Position numbers and translations under genes: made by a program
The notes under the pieces: generated by a model
The model's input: only the letters and a program-made list of their open reading frames with translations
The model's database searches: none
What the model was told of the DNA's origin: nothing
Part shown: positions 1 to 10,048 of the stretch, in pieces
How positions within the stretch are numbered: the first letter of the stretch is position 1
Layout: each line of letters begins with the position of its first letter
Assembly (NCBI RefSeq): GCF_000417875.1
Contig: NW_006920871.1
Coordinates: 751,049 to 800,681 of the forward strand
Reading direction: 5' to 3'
Source: Pseudozyma flocculosa PF-1
Lineage: Eukaryota; Basidiomycota; Ustilaginomycetes; Ustilaginales; Ustilaginaceae
DNA: 49,633 nucleotides

Positions 1-63
1 GACCCGGCCGGAGGTGCGCGAGTGCGCGTGCGCGTGAACGGCCGCCGCCGCCGCCCTCGCCAG

Positions 64-391
64 CGGCAGCTATGCTGCCACCCCGCAGACGCACCCTTCG
101 GCGCTGACGCCTGCGGCCACGAACACGACGACCTCGCCGCGCCGCTCGAACCGCCGGCTGTCGTCCAACCAGGGCAGCCCGTCCAACGAGCAGGGCCTTG
201 TCGCATCGCCGCCGGCCTATGTCGATGCCGGCGAGGACCTCGAGGAGGTCGGCGAGGAGCGCCCGCGGCGTCTGCGCCTCGCCAACGCCGAGCCCGACAA
301 CACCGATGGCGAGAGCTCAACCGGCGGACCGACGCGTCCGAGCCACAATCACAAGGATCGCCCGCCGGCGGCCACCTACCGGGCCGACTAG
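64..391 (+). CDS. 3' terminal exon of an unidentified protein with a PPxY motif (partial)
   Basis: A + strand frame ending in TAG at 389-391 gives a Ser/Pro/Thr-rich acidic C-terminus of roughly 108 residues. The same frame has a TGA at 35-37, so this is probably a last exon entered through an acceptor near 61-63 (CCAG) or 67-69; the exact boundary and upstream phase are unknown. The tail contains SPPAYVDAGEDLEE. PPxY motifs are known ligands of WW domains in Rsp5/NEDD4 ubiquitin ligases and are common in the C-terminal tails of arrestin-related trafficking adaptors. Adaptor identity is only an inference, because no folded domain lies inside the window. The N-terminal part of the gene is off the left edge. 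Confidence 0.45.
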
Positions 392-897
392 CCGCGTCGG
401 CGACGATGATGGCGCGGGAGCACACGCTGGACCCGCTCACACGATGGCGGCGACGTCTCTCTCCATCCGCCTCGCTCCGCTCTAGGAACTTTCCGCTCGC
501 TGCCCTACTTTGCTTAATCTGCCCCCGCTCTCTATCCACCCAACATCTGCTTCGGGCTCTTTACCCCTCACTTCGTCGCTCGTCTTCCTTCGTTCTCGGA
601 CTCGGCACTTCGAGACTGTCGCTCTCGGGGTGTCTGTGTCTGCGTTTCTGCCTGTCCCTCTCTCTATCTCTTGATCCTGGCTCTAGATATCCCGCGCTCT
701 TCTCGCGACCTCAGCGGCGACCTTTCGCGCTCCTTCGACTTCGACACACCCTCGCCAAACGGCGCGCTTTCTCACATCATCACCGACGCATGCGCTGCGC
801 TGCCAGTCTCGTTTGCGATTGCATCCAGGGCGATCGCCGCGGCGGACGTTGCACGACCGGCGCATCGGGCCCCGCCTTCGCGGGCCCCTGTTGACCC
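392..897. other. Intergenic region between convergent genes
   Basis: This stretch separates the stop of the left-edge gene from the stop of TRM1. It is CT-rich in the middle (about 500-680). Overlapping open frames exist on both strands, but they have no recognisable domain and look like GC-driven noise. It probably holds the two 3' untranslated regions. Confidence 0.5.
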
Positions 898-3228
898 TCA
901 CTGCGCCAGGTCGTCGGGCCTGACGTTGCGCTTCTTCTTGCCCTTGTGGCCCTTTGCGGCGGTGCCGGGCCCCCAATTGGCCTGCGGATTCTCCTGGTAC
1001 CGCATCATCTTCTCGCCCAACACCTCCTTGACCCGGGCGTTGTCGGTGGCGTCAAAGTCGTAGTCGCGCTGGGCCTCCTTTGCGAGGAGGCGGTTGGCGG
1101 GGTCCGACTCCTTGATCTTGTCCATGCGCACCGGGTTGGACTTGATCCAGGCGCGGATGACGTCGTAGACCTGGGCGCGCGTGGCGCTCGTCTTGATCGA
1201 GCCCGCCGAGGCGTGGGAGCGCGACACGTCGTGTCCCGCCGAGACGAGCGCCGAGACGACCTTGTCGAGCGGCGGCGAGACGCAGTGGAAGAGGCCCGAC
1301 ACCTTGGGCGGCGTGAAGTAGAAGGGGTGTTCGGGCAGCTCGGACGAGGCGGTCGAGACCATGCCGTGGATGCGCCGGGCCGTGTTGAAGGCCGACGGGT
1401 CGCGCTCGAGGTTGGCCAGCGCCGACTGGCAGAAGTCGCGGTCGTGGAGCGGACCCATCCACATGGGTCCGCCGAGGTGCATGCGCCCGCCGCACTCGGA
1501 GCAGCCGGTGCTGCCATCGGCGGGCGGGCCGTGGGCCGACTGGTAGCGCCAGTTGACATTGGCCTGGCCCGTCTTGCCGACGTTTTCGGTGCGCGTCGCG
1601 CGGCCCAGCCGCTGCACGTCCCAGTTCTGGCACTGGCCGCACACGTAGACGGTGCCCGTCTTGCTGGCATTCTTCTTGACCTCGACCGGGCCCGTCCAGA
1701 CGCGGACAAAGGTGCGCATGTAGAAGTCGATCGAGAGGCTGAGGAGCGGCTGGATGTAGCGGCCGTAGCGCGCCGCGCTGGTGGCAATGGTGTGGAGCAC
1801 GAGGCGCAGCGCCACCTCGTGGCTGAACTCGGCCTTCACGCTGACGCCGCCGTACTGGCTAAAGCACTTTTCCGGGTAGTTGTGGCCCGCCAGCACGGCG
1901 AGGTCGGTGCAGGTGACGCAGAGCAGGCCGCCGTCGGTCACCGACTGGACGCCGCCGTCGAGGAAGGGCGAGGCGGAGCCGTAGGGGTCGAGGTCGACGA
2001 CGTCGAAGCGCTTCGACGGCTCGCGGTGCATGTACATGAGCGTGATGGCATCGCCCGCGTTGAGCTTGACCTTGCAGTCGGGGTGGATGGCGTTCTTCGT
2101 CGTCGTCGTCGTCGCCGTCGTCGCAGCCTCGGCGGTGCTGCCTGCTGCCTCGGCGTCGGTGCTCGTCGCCGCCGTCGAAGCCTGGATCGCGTCCTCGGCC
2201 GCCGGCTTCGCCTTGGCGCGATTCTCGAGCTCCATGAGCGCATCCTCGTCGAGCTCCGCGGCGGACCCTTGCCCTGCCGCCGACACTGCCGCCGCCGCCG
2301 CCGTATCCGCGCCCGCGCCCTCGCTCTGCTTGGCCTCGGAGGCGATCCACTCGTCTACGGGCCGGTCCGGCGGGAAATTGAGGGCGACGTTGCGCTTCAT
2401 GGCCTCGACGGCGGTGGGCGAGAGGTCGTTGGCGACGACCGTCTTGAGCAGCGGGATCTCCTTTGCGTACCGGATGCTGCGCAGGCCCGTGGCGCTCAGC
2501 GCCTCGAGCAGCGTAAACTTGTACGGCCTATACGCCGGTTCCGCCGGCGAGGGCGCGGCTCCCGACGACGGACCGCTCTGTTGCTGCTGCTGCTCTTGGG
2601 TCGAGTCTGAGGAGCCGCCGGCGGTGGCGGGTGTCGCCTCGGGTGCCTTAGTCTCGGCCTCCGCCGTTTCCCCGGCGATGGTGACAGCGGATGCCTCGGC
2701 GCTGCCGTCGTCGACCTTGACCTTCTTCACACCCTCGCCGTTTCCACCGCCGCTGCCGCTGCCGTTGCCGTTGCGATGCGCCTTGCGCTTGTTGGCGTTC
2801 CTGGCGTTGCTGGCCTTGGCCTTGGCGTGGGACTGGAGGAAGCGGTTCCTCTTTTCGGCGTCGAGGCGCTCGCTCCAGGTGCGGATGGCAAGGATGCTGA
2901 GGTCACGGTTAAATTCCTGGACGGGGTTGAGGAAGGCGGCCTCGGCCGAGGGCATGACGATGGTGGCGCTGTTTTCGCGAAACGCCGACTCGTCCTCTGC
3001 CAGGGTGATGCCCGACGCCTTTGCGCGCGAGGGCGAGAGGAGGATGGGTGTGGGCGCCATGCTGCTGAGGTATCGTCCGGGGCGGAAGGGCGAGAGCGAG
3101 CGGCGAGAGGGTGAGGGTGAGGGTGTCGAGGTTCGAGCTCGAGCTCGAGCTCGAGATAGAAGGCCGAGGAGCGGGTGGACAGAGGTCGAGGAGAGGGCGG
3201 CGAGGCGGGTGGTGCTGTGCAGGCGCAT
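898..3228 (-). CDS. TRM1: tRNA (guanine26-N2)-dimethyltransferase Trm1
   Basis: Single-exon gene of 776 residues. Trm1 uses S-adenosylmethionine to make N2,N2-dimethylguanosine at position 26 of tRNAs in nucleus and mitochondria. Visible hallmarks are LEALSATGLRSIRYAKE (SAM-binding motif I, about residues 241-257), the catalytic-region motif DLDPYGSAS (412-420), and the zinc-type pairs CGQC (530-533) and CSEC (576-579). The first 56 residues are rich in Arg and Ser with no acidic residue, as in a mitochondrial presequence. Met57 (codon at 3058-3060) would give a form lacking it. Basic clusters around 147-175 could serve as a nuclear signal. Low-complexity inserts at about 180-235 and 300-378 make the protein longer than the yeast enzyme. 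It is divergent from the dioxygenase gene at 3779. Confidence 0.96.
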   Translation of the reverse strand: MRLHSTTRLAALSSTSVHPLLGLLSRARARARTSTPSPSPSRRSLSPFRPGRYLSSMAPTPILLSPSRAKASGITLAEDESAFRENSATIVMPSAEAAFLNPVQEFNRDLSILAIRTWSERLDAEKRNRFLQSHAKAKASNARNANKRKAHRNGNGSGSGGGNGEGVKKVKVDDGSAEASAVTIAGETAEAETKAPEATPATAGGSSDSTQEQQQQQSGPSSGAAPSPAEPAYRPYKFTLLEALSATGLRSIRYAKEIPLLKTVVANDLSPTAVEAMKRNVALNFPPDRPVDEWIASEAKQSEGAGADTAAAAAVSAAGQGSAAELDEDALMELENRAKAKPAAEDAIQASTAATSTDAEAAGSTAEAATTATTTTTKNAIHPDCKVKLNAGDAITLMYMHREPSKRFDVVDLDPYGSASPFLDGGVQSVTDGGLLCVTCTDLAVLAGHNYPEKCFSQYGGVSVKAEFSHEVALRLVLHTIATSAARYGRYIQPLLSLSIDFYMRTFVRVWTGPVEVKKNASKTGTVYVCGQCQNWDVQRLGRATRTENVGKTGQANVNWRYQSAHGPPADGSTGCSECGGRMHLGGPMWMGPLHDRDFCQSALANLERDPSAFNTARRIHGMVSTASSELPEHPFYFTPPKVSGLFHCVSPPLDKVVSALVSAGHDVSRSHASAGSIKTSATRAQVYDVIRAWIKSNPVRMDKIKESDPANRLLAKEAQRDYDFDATDNARVKEVLGEKMMRYQENPQANWGPGTAAKGHKGKKKRNVRPDDLAQ
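3133..3156. repeat. Short GAGCTC tandem repeat inside the TRM1 presequence
   Basis: About four copies of the hexamer GAGCTC lie inside the TRM1 coding region. On the coding strand they produce an alternating Arg-Ala run (RARARAR) in the proposed mitochondrial targeting region. Repeat length changes here would alter the presequence without shifting the frame. Confidence 0.7.
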
Positions 3229-3778
3229 CCAGGCGCGCGGTGGGGGAGAGCGCGAGAGGCGAGCTAGGGCTGTGGCGATGGCACGTTAGGCAGCCCAATC
3301 GCGAGGAGGAGCTAGAGAGCGAGATGGGTGACGACGAGGGCAAGGTCGAGATCCAGGTCCAGATGGCGGGCTCAGGACGGGCGGGCTGCAGGCGGGCGGG
3401 CGGGCGGGCGCTGGCAAGGTCGCTTCAACCTTGTCGCTCGCCCGGGTTTTTTCGCTCGCTCACCTTTTTTATTTTTTGATTTCGGATTTTCGACTTGTGC
3501 TTTTCATCCCCGCCAGTTGCCCGAACAACGGAGGCCCTCTGCCTCGCTCGCCGAAAGTCGACGTTGAGAAGAAACGCAGGCGACGGCGGCGGCGGCGGCT
3601 TGCTCCACTTGGCAGGCAGGCAGCCAGGCAGGGCAGGGCAGGGCAGGGCAGGGCTGGATCGACCAAGTCGTCTTCCTCTTTGCCCACCACCACCACGGTC
3701 GCCCATCGCCCATCACCCTCAACCTCTCACCTCTTGACCACTGCCGTCCTCATCCTTACCTCCACATACACGCTCGCA
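3229..3778. promoter_or_regulatory. Shared divergent promoter region, TRM1 / prolyl dioxygenase
   Basis: About 550 bp between two divergent start codons, so it must hold both promoters. It contains a GGGC run (about 3391-3411), T-rich tracts (about 3447-3480) and a GGCA/GGGCA tandem block (about 3611-3653). No TATA box is obvious. Open frames running through it upstream of 3779 begin at non-ATG codons. Confidence 0.6.
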
Positions 3779-5842
3779 ATGACGGCCACCGACGTACAGG
3801 CGGCCTTTGCGCCCGGCCTGCTCGACGAGGCCACGTCGGCAAAGTACAGCCAGCACTACCAGAACAGCGGGCCCTACAAGCACGCCGTCGTCCCCGAGCT
3901 CATCAACGACGACCTCCTCCGCGCAGCCCGCCAGGAGATTATCTCGGAGCTCCGCTTCGCAGAAAAGGAGACCGACATCTACAAGGTCAACCAGACCGGC
4001 GACCTCGCCAACCTCGACGGCCTGCCCGAAGAGGAGGCCAAGCGCCTCACGTCGCTCCTCCGCGTCCGCAACGCAATCTACTCGGACGAGTTCCGCCAGT
4101 GGCTCATGGCCGTCACCGGCTGCGGGCCCCTCAGCGCAAAGAAAAAGGACATGTCGATCAACGACTACCGCGACGGCTGCCACCTCCTCAACCACGACGA
4201 CGTCATCTCGACCCGCCGCGTCTCCTACATCCTCTACCTCCCCGACCCGGACCAGCCCTGGCAGCCCCAGTGGGGCGGCGCCCTCGAGCTCTACCCGGTC
4301 AGGAGCAAGGGCACCCCCGACGACCTCCCCAGCAAGGTCATCCCTCCCAAGTGGAACCAGTACACCTTCTTCACCGTCCAGCCCGGCCACTCGTTCCACT
4401 CGGTCGAGGAGGTCGTCAGCCCCACCCAGTCCCGCCTCAGCATCTCGGGCTGGTTCCACCGCCCCCAGGAGGGCGAGCAGGGCTTCACCGCCGACGACGA
4501 GCGCAACGAGGCCGAGGTCGAGCGCGAGATGAGCAGCCTCGAGAGCCTCTCGGCAAAGGAGAACGCCAAGCAGTTTGTCCCCTATCCGGAGTCGCTCGAG
4601 CCGCCGATGCCGGGCAACCCGCTGAGCCAGGACGACAAGCGCTTCCTCGTCCAGTTCATCAACCCGGCCTACCTCGTCGAGAGCACACAGGCCGAGCTGT
4701 TTGAGAACTTTGGCGACGACTCGCACGTCCTCCTCTCCGACATCCTCAAAAAGGACCTCGCCGACGCCCTCGAGCGGGCGCTCCGGCGCGCCGACAGCCG
4801 CGACGGCTTCGCCTGGTGGGAAAAAGGCCAAGGCCGCGATGCGGTCCAGATCCAGCCCCACGCCGTCGGCACGGACCGCGACGAGGCCGGAAGCGACGAG
4901 TCGAAGCAGTGGTCGATTGCCGGCCCGCCGCACCGTCAGCGCTACACGTTCCTCTCGAATCCGGTCACGCCCGCGTCGGCGGCGTCCAAGGTTGACGCCG
5001 CCGCCTCCTCGGCCAAGATTCCGGATCCGTTGCCGACCGAGGCGAGCGAGCTGCTGCGGCTGCTGAGCGAGGTGCTAATCCCTTCGCAGGCGTTCCGCCG
5101 CTTCCTGGCCAACATTTCGCAGCTGGTGCCCATGGCGGCGCGGCAGGTCGAGGCGAGGCGCTTCCGCCCGGGCCAGGACTACACGCTGGCGCGCTCCGAC
5201 CCGGACGCCGTGCTCGATGTGACGCTCAACCTGACTCCGGACGTCGTCAAGCCGACGATGGACGAGGAGCGCAAGGGTGGGCCAAAGGGGCTGGCGGGCA
5301 AGACGAAGCGGGCCAAGACGAGCAACGGGGCGGCAGCGAGCGGCAGCGGCAGCGGCAGCGACAGCGGCGGAGCCAAGCTGCTGAGCAAGAAGGATGCCAA
5401 GGACCTCGCGGCCAAGTGGATGAGCGGCGACATTGGCGGCTGGGAGTGCTACATGGCGCCGCACGAGGGCGAGGAGGACCCGGCCGTGTACCAGAGTGGG
5501 CACAGCGGCAAGAAGAAGGCCGAGGCGGACGAGGCGGGCCAAGGCGACGAGGAGATGAAGCCAGAGGGCGAGGGCGATGGCGAGGGAGAGGGAGAAGAGG
5601 AGGAGGAGATGGTCGAGATGGTCGAGGACGACGGCGACGACGACTCGGACTTTGACGGCGTGCTGCTCAACCTGACGCCGAGCTTCAACACGCTGAGCGT
5701 CGTGCTGCGCGACGAGGGGGTGCTGCGGTTTGTCAAGTACCTCAGCGCCTCGGCCGGCGGCTCGCGCTGGGACGTCATTGGCGAGTTTGAGGTGGGCGCC
5801 ATCGAAGAGGACGACGACGACGACGACGAGGGCGACGCCTAG
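3779..5842 (+). CDS. TPA1: Prolyl 3,4-dihydroxylase, Tpa1/Ofd1 family (2-oxoglutarate/Fe(II) dioxygenase)
   Basis: Single exon of 687 residues. The family hydroxylates a proline of ribosomal protein uS12 (Rps23) and affects translation termination and, in fission yeast as Ofd1, oxygen-dependent control of a SREBP factor. The double-stranded beta-helix oxygenase domain spans about residues 25-230. Candidate iron ligands are H139 and D141 (NHDDV) and H207 (HSFHSVEE), with R219 as the 2-oxoglutarate arginine. A second, probably non-catalytic oxygenase-like domain follows (about 390-687), containing GGWECYMAPHEGEE and an acidic Glu/Asp linker before LLNLTPSFNTLSVV. Start: the open frame extends upstream to 3431 only from a GTG, and the first ATG giving the family-like N-terminus is 3779. 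Confidence 0.94.
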   Translation: MTATDVQAAFAPGLLDEATSAKYSQHYQNSGPYKHAVVPELINDDLLRAARQEIISELRFAEKETDIYKVNQTGDLANLDGLPEEEAKRLTSLLRVRNAIYSDEFRQWLMAVTGCGPLSAKKKDMSINDYRDGCHLLNHDDVISTRRVSYILYLPDPDQPWQPQWGGALELYPVRSKGTPDDLPSKVIPPKWNQYTFFTVQPGHSFHSVEEVVSPTQSRLSISGWFHRPQEGEQGFTADDERNEAEVEREMSSLESLSAKENAKQFVPYPESLEPPMPGNPLSQDDKRFLVQFINPAYLVESTQAELFENFGDDSHVLLSDILKKDLADALERALRRADSRDGFAWWEKGQGRDAVQIQPHAVGTDRDEAGSDESKQWSIAGPPHRQRYTFLSNPVTPASAASKVDAAASSAKIPDPLPTEASELLRLLSEVLIPSQAFRRFLANISQLVPMAARQVEARRFRPGQDYTLARSDPDAVLDVTLNLTPDVVKPTMDEERKGGPKGLAGKTKRAKTSNGAAASGSGSGSDSGGAKLLSKKDAKDLAAKWMSGDIGGWECYMAPHEGEEDPAVYQSGHSGKKKAEADEAGQGDEEMKPEGEGDGEGEGEEEEEMVEMVEDDGDDDSDFDGVLLNLTPSFNTLSVVLRDEGVLRFVKYLSASAGGSRWDVIGEFEVGAIEEDDDDDDEGDA

Positions 5843-7000
5843 ACGGCTTCTGGCCCTGCCCTGTCCTCCTCTCTCTCACACTTGCCCAGCCTCTTGCATT
5901 ATTCACCACCTGCCATCCATGTCGAATCCATCTACGCCTGAGCAGGCCGGGGCTGAATGTGGCGAGGAAGAGAGCGAGGCTAGTGGGGAAGGGCGAGAAC
6001 GAGCGCCGAGGGAGGCCTCTGGCCACGGTAGAGGGTGGCTCGGGCGTGGCTGGTGCGAAGATTTGGGCGTGGCTCGGCCTGCTGCGTGGAACGCGCCAGG
6101 GCAGCAGCAGCGCAGCGGAGACAAAGGCCAGGGTCAGAGCAGTAGTAGAGAGGGCAGTACAGGCAGGCAGGCGGGCCAGCAGCGCAGGCTGGCATGCAAC
6201 CACGCCCGCCAGCCCACCAACCCTGCAGCAGGCCAGGCCGAACAACGACGTCGCTCGCTCGCTCGCCCCCCTGGCTGGCTTTGTCCGTCGCTTGGCCGTT
6301 TGGCTCGGTCGGGCCTGCGCTCGAGGCAGCGGCGGCCACCATCCTTCGACCCACCACCACCATATTCCAGCCTAGGCCCGCTCGCCCGACCTACACAAGC
6401 TAAGCTTCTTCGCCCTTCCCGCCCCGCTACAATCCCTTTCATTTCTCAGCTCGCCTCAATTCTTGGCTGCTACTTTGCTGTCCACCAACCCACCTGCCTC
6501 TGTTGGCCTACCTACCTGCTCCTTCTCTGGCCACCCACATCTCGGCCGCGGCAACCTACGCTACTACTACTACTACCTACTACGCGCCCCTACCACTACT
6601 GCTCTTCGACTAGCTCGGCCACGCCTCAGCTCGCACCCGAGCCGCCGCCGCCGCCCCCTTTCGCCTTTCGCCTTTGCGCCAACCACACAGCCCGCCCGCT
6701 CTCGGGCCCACTCCAGGCGTCCTCTCTCACTTGCAAACCGCTAGGTATATCGAGGCGCTCGAGATCCGTGCCCCGCTATCCACATCGACGAGGACAGCGG
6801 CAGCAGCACTCCTCCTTTCCCCCCTCCTCGCTGGCCTCGGCTTAGCCCCATCAACCTGCTTGTCAACCCCCTCCTCCTCGATGTCGCTCCAGCTCGCCTT
6901 CCACTGCTAGGCGCCACGACTCGGTCGGCAGGGTACGGCGGCGACGGCGGGCAGACGCCCTCACCTCGAGGCTCGGTAGCGCTGCGGCACCGCTTGGGCA
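5843..7000. promoter_or_regulatory. Intergenic region upstream of the TBC gene
   Basis: About 1.16 kb with no supported gene. It should contain the dioxygenase 3' end and the TBC gene promoter and leader. It has a GGCA-type repeat around 6159-6178, a CTA/ACT trinucleotide run at about 6559-6584 and long CT-rich stretches (6350-6900) typical of fungal leaders. Open frames here have no recognisable domains. Confidence 0.5.
6559..6584. repeat. CTA/ACT trinucleotide microsatellite
   Basis: About seven near-perfect ACT/CTA units in the CT-rich region upstream of the TBC gene. Non-coding as far as can be seen. Confidence 0.7.
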
Positions 7001-10000
7001 ATGAGCCAGCTCCAGTACCGCGCGCCCACCTCGTTCCACCACCCTCGCCGGCCCTCGTCCCGACCTCCATCAAATACCTCGTCCTACCGCGCATTCGACC
7101 CCATCGCCTGCGACACCACCACCACCACCACGGCAACCACCGCCTCCGACGGTCGCGCCAGCTTCACCGACCCTTCGCCCACCACCCCTTCGCTAATCCT
7201 CCCGCCAGACTCTGACGCCTGCCTCGGCCGCCACGCCCCTTCTTCCGCCAGCTCGACTGCCCTGCGAACACCTTCGCCCTCGCCCTCGCCCTCGTCCTCG
7301 CAGCCACACCCTCGCTACTCTCCGCAGCCCTCGCCCCACTGCGACGGCTGGAGCGAGACGAGAGCCCGACTCAAGGGCCCCCTCCATCCCGCACTCTTCG
7401 AGTTTGCTCCGGCGACACCTCGCTGCCCACCGGGCGTCTGGATCCCCGCCGAAGACGACCAGGACCTGCTCGGCAGTCCAGGAGGCGAAACCCTCCGCTA
7501 CCAATCGTCCCCGCCGCCACTCGAGTCGTCCGATACCGAGCGGTCCAGCCGCAACCTCCGGCCGCTCTTCCTTGCATCCCGAGCGTCGTCTCGAGCATCG
7601 TCTCGCGCCTCGTCGCTTGCGCCCGTCGGCCCGCAGGCCGCATCAGCCCCTACGCTCCCGATATCGGGCGGCGGCAGAACGCTGAGGCAACTGCGATTGC
7701 CAGCTCAGGCATCGAACCACTCGTCTCGCTCCTTCGAAGACCTCCGTGGCCGCACAGACATGGTCCGCCTCGGCAACGGCTTCGGCCGCAACGGGCCCGC
7801 CGTGCAGGACGGAGCCCTCGGGATACCGTACCGGACGGATTCTCTCGCCAGCGGGGGCCGCGGTTCGCGCTACAGCGCCAGGCCGTACACCGCCCCCAGC
7901 TCGCCCAGCGCCGACGAGCCGCCGGCGTCGTCCAAGCGCTTCCCGGTCCGGTATCCCGGATCGCGCCCACAGTCGTCGATGTCGCCGGAGACAGCCATGG
8001 CCCCGGCCTCATCCTCGCTGCTCGCCTCCCGGCTGATGGACGGCACAGCCAGCAGGGCCGACTCCGAGAGCTGGAAGACGCCCGGCGACAACGATGGCGA
8101 CTTTATCCGCAAGACCTACGCCCACTTTGCCCGCGCCGGCGTGCCCGGCGACGGCTTTGCCGACGGCAAGGAGTACACGCGCGAGAAGGCTGGGATGCCG
8201 GCGTGGGAAGAGGCCCACCTCGACGCGCTCCGGTTACCAGTGGGCAGCGGCGATGCAGCGGCCTCCGATCCTGGGGGCCTGCGGTCCCGGGTCGCCTCGT
8301 TGAGCGGCGCTGCGGATGACGCCCGCTCCAGCCATACGCCGAGATCCTTTGCGTCCGCACTGCCGTCCGCAGAGGGAGACCTGCAGCGGCCGCATCTGGC
8401 ACCCGCACTGCATCCTCTGCGGAGCGGCACCGCCTCTCCGAGCGCAGCCAGCCTGCGATCCGACAGGCAGCTGCACCAGGATGTGCTCGTCGGCTCGCGC
8501 TCCGGCAGCCCTTCGATTGGCACCGGCATCCTGCCGGGCACGCTGAGCACGCAGAGCACCGCCAGCGAGGCCGGCCGATTCACTAGCGAAGAGTGGCAGC
8601 AGCAGCGCGAGGCCGAGGAAAGAAAGCGCGCGGAGCTCATGAGCAAGGTTGACCGGTGAGTGCCGACGGCTCGGGCCCCAGCAGAATGTGTCGACAGGCT
8701 TGGCTGATTCCATGTATGCCCGCTGCCTGCCGTTGCCTCTGCGTCGATCTCGCCCTCCCTCTTCTGATCCGCAAGGTACGGTTTCTTTTTCGAAGGGCAG
8801 TCGCTGCCATCGCACAACCGGACGATCCTGCTGCCCAATTCGGTGTTCGCAGCGCCGCTGCCTCGCCGCGGCAAGAAAAAGGGGCGGCCGAAGCCGTCGG
8901 ATCCCGTACCGGCGGACCTCTCGACGAATGGCCTGGCCGCCGACGGCGCACCAGACTCGCGCAAGGAGCAAGAGGCCAAGGCCGCGCAGCGGGCGCGATC
9001 GGCGGCCGACCGGCACCACCGCGACCGGGAAAAGGACCGGATTGCCAAGTGGCAGAGCATGCTCGAGGTGACGGACCGCGACGAGGGCCTCAATGCGCTC
9101 GAGCACGACTTTGTGCGCGGCGTCGACAAGCGGCTGCGGCGGCGGATCTACAAGGGCATCCCGGACATCTGGCGGGCCGCCGCGTGGTGGGCGCTCATCC
9201 TGCGGCACGCCGGCTCGGTCGAGGGGCGCGCCTCTGGCCAGAAGAGCAAGAGCGGCGCGCGCGACGAGCGGCGGCTGCAGGCGACGGGGATGCGGCGCGA
9301 CCACGCCAAGCGGTTCAGCTCGCTGCTGCCGGTGGCCAGCCCGCACGACGTCCAGATCGACCTCGACGTTCCGCGGACGATTGGAGGCCACGTGCAGTTC
9401 CACACGCGCTACGGCCAGGGCCAGCGGAGCCTGTTCCACGTGCTGCACGCCATCAGCCTGCTGTGCCCGGACTGCGGCTACTGCCAGGGCATGGGCCCGA
9501 TTGCGGCGACGCTGCTGTGCTACTTTGCGCCCGACCAGGCGTACGCGGCCATGGTGATGCTCCACCACACCTACTCGCTGCACGGCACCTTCAGCCCGGG
9601 CTTTCCCGGCCTGGTCGAGAACTTCTACGTGCAGAACTCGGTGGTGCGGGCGCTGATGCCCGACGTGGCGGCCAAGCTCGACGAGCAGATGGTGGTGACG
9701 AGCGCGTTTGCGACCAAGTGGTACATTACGCTGTTCGCCAACAGCATGCCCTTTGAGACGCAGCTGCGGATCTGGGACGCGTGGCTGTTTGAGGGGCAGG
9801 ACGTCATCACGCTGGTGGCGGTGGCCATCATCTGGTCGCACCGCGCCAAGATCCTATCGCCGCAGGCCGACTTTGAGACGATCCTGGGCGCGCTGAGCGG
9901 CTACTTTGTGCCCGAGGACGACGACGCGCTGCTGTCGTGGATCGACGCGGCCATGCAGCGCAGCGATGTGCGCCAGACGATGGACGGGGCGCGCAAGGAG

Positions 10001-10048
10001 TGGCAGCGCCTCGTCGAGACGGGCGAGTCGGCCACGCAGATTCTGTGA
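7001..10048 (+). CDS. TBC-domain Rab GTPase-activating protein
   Basis: Two exons, 7001-8655 and 8776-10048, giving 975 residues. The intron opens GTGAGTGCC and closes GCAAG; the joined codon CG|G continues as RYGFFFEGQS, which shows the junction keeps frame. The N-terminal half (about 1-550) is Ser/Pro/Arg-rich and probably disordered. The TBC domain occupies about residues 670-930. It shows the arginine-finger motif IDLDVPRT (I746, D749, R752) and the glutamine-finger motif YCQG (787-790). Such proteins stimulate GTP hydrolysis by Rab/Ypt GTPases in membrane traffic. The target Rab cannot be told from sequence. A cluster of charged residues (about 585-650) between tail and domain may be a coiled-coil or linker. 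Confidence 0.93.

Noticed and set aside
946..2610. Long + strand open frame (about 550 codons) antisense to TRM1
   Set aside because: It is a shadow of a GC-rich coding region on the other strand. Its product is Arg/Ala/Gly-rich with no domain, while TRM1 has clear family motifs.
3431..3778. N-terminal extension of the dioxygenase
   Set aside because: The extended frame starts at a GTG and covers repeat-rich promoter DNA. The ATG at 3779 gives the family-like N-terminus.
8234..9841. Long minus-strand open frame antisense to the TBC gene
   Set aside because: It overlaps conserved TBC motifs on the + strand and spans the intron. Its product has no recognisable domain.
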